Shown: positions 63,777 through 64,000 of the stretch, piece by piece
How the letters are laid out: each line of letters starts with the position of its first letter
Numbering within the stretch: the stretch's first letter is position 1
Assembly (NCBI GenBank): GCA_038252405.1
Contig: JBBSAJ010000005.1
Coordinates: 40,598-104,597 of the forward strand
From: DATCDE01 sp038252405
Lineage (GTDB): Bacteria > Actinomycetota > Actinomycetes > Prado026
Length of the DNA: 64,000 bases
Reading direction: 5' to 3'
Notes under the pieces: generated by a model
Databases searched by the model: none
Told to the model about the DNA's origin: nothing
The model's input: the letters and a program-made list of their open reading frames with translations, nothing else
Position numbers and translations under genes: made by a program

Positions 63777-64000
63777 ATGGAGGGAGTCCTCGACCCGGCG
63801 CTTGATCCGGTGACCGTTGCGTTGGCCGCGGCTGCGGAGCGGGTCGACGACCACCTGGACGGCGGCTGGCCGGGGTTGGATGCGGGGCTGGCGGCGGTGC
63901 TGGACCGGGTCGAGGTCCCGGCCGCGGCGCCGGGTGGTGCGGGCCTGCGGGGGGTGTGTGAGCGGTTGGCGGTCGCGGAGCCGGGGCCGGACACGCTGGC
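63777..64000 (+). CDS. unrecognised protein, N-terminal part (cut by window edge)
   Basis: 74 codons from ATG 63777, open to the end of the window: 'MEGVLDPALDPVTVALAAAA', then 'RVDDHLDGGWPGLDAGLAAV' and 'LRGVCERLAVAEPGPDTL'. It is acidic and Ala/Leu-rich with no signal peptide or membrane segment. The N-terminus would fit a DUF222/HNH-endonuclease-type protein, which is common in actinomycetes, but too little is present to name it. Confidence 0.5.
   Translation, partial: MEGVLDPALDPVTVALAAAAERVDDHLDGGWPGLDAGLAAVLDRVEVPAAAPGGAGLRGVCERLAVAEPGPDTL

Overview
The window is very GC-rich, gene-dense chromosomal DNA from a Gram-positive actinomycete (Actinomycetota). The evidence is a WhiB-family regulator, the MtrA-MtrB-LpqB signalling module next to ComF, long-form HPF and SecA, a complete set of coenzyme F420 assembly genes (fbiC, fbiA, fbiB), many GTG starts, and ATGA/GTGA stop-start overlaps. 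The gene order secA ... hpf, comF, lpqB, mtrB, mtrA ... ahcY, manA, manB, whiB ... fbiA/fbiB is the conserved actinobacterial backbone. Secreted proteins with cell-wall-binding repeat 2 (PF04122) argue against a mycobacterium and fit a Kineosporiales/Frankiales-like lineage; that placement is inference. I see no tRNA, rRNA, CRISPR array, insertion sequence or prophage.

Layout. 1-5114 (minus): the 5' part of a large NAD-glutamate dehydrogenase, pruA, a DUF6912-like protein, a patatin-like lipase and a WS/DGAT acyltransferase; the last four form one tightly packed unit. 5284-7063 (plus): a cupredoxin-like lipoprotein and a polytopic membrane protein. 7117-8806 (minus): a HAD hydrolase and an APH-like phosphotransferase. 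8901-10610 (plus): a 14-TM drug-efflux MFS protein. 10503-11908: a CpaE-like ATPase and an Rv3235-like gene that both lack their 5' ends and meet head to head near 11610. 11928-23559 (minus): secA, a YcaQ-like glycosylase, a lipoprotein, a LuxR-type response regulator, hpf, comF, lpqB, mtrB, mtrA.

23690-28907 (plus): a translationally coupled run of GPDM-type membrane protein, DUF4129, DUF4350, MoxR ATPase and DUF58, ending in a perfect 23-bp inverted repeat shared with the convergent SpoIIM-like gene. 29931-35219: an RDD membrane protein, a CPBP protease, a short-type S-adenosylhomocysteine hydrolase, a MerR regulator, and a glucose dehydrogenase/SMP-30 lactonase pair. 35252-40809 (minus): mannose metabolism (manA, CDF transporter, SIS protein, Trm112-like protein, manB), then a zinc-ribbon protein and DUF3499. 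40896-46390: a metallopeptidase-fold protein without HExxH, DUF5719, a 1060-aa membrane glycosyltransferase, and whiB with a clear promoter.

46494-53884: the F420 cluster (fbiC, a methyltransferase and a rhomboid-like membrane protein on minus; fbiA-fbiB on plus), then an AlkA-type glycosylase. 53890-63673: mannose-1-phosphate guanylyltransferase, a TIGR03089 protein, three adjacent secreted cell-wall enzymes each carrying three PF04122 repeats (M15-like peptidase, SpoIID/LytB, PGRP amidase), and a divergent LCP ligase. Mannose activation, membrane glycosyltransferase, LCP ligase and wall hydrolases together suggest an envelope-building neighbourhood. The last gene is cut off at 64000.

Most of the window is ordinary core genome. 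The best leads are the head-to-head truncation at 11610, the stop-codon-embedded hairpins between convergent genes, two operator-like palindromes, the MoxR/DUF58 operon and the PF04122 trio with its structured leader.
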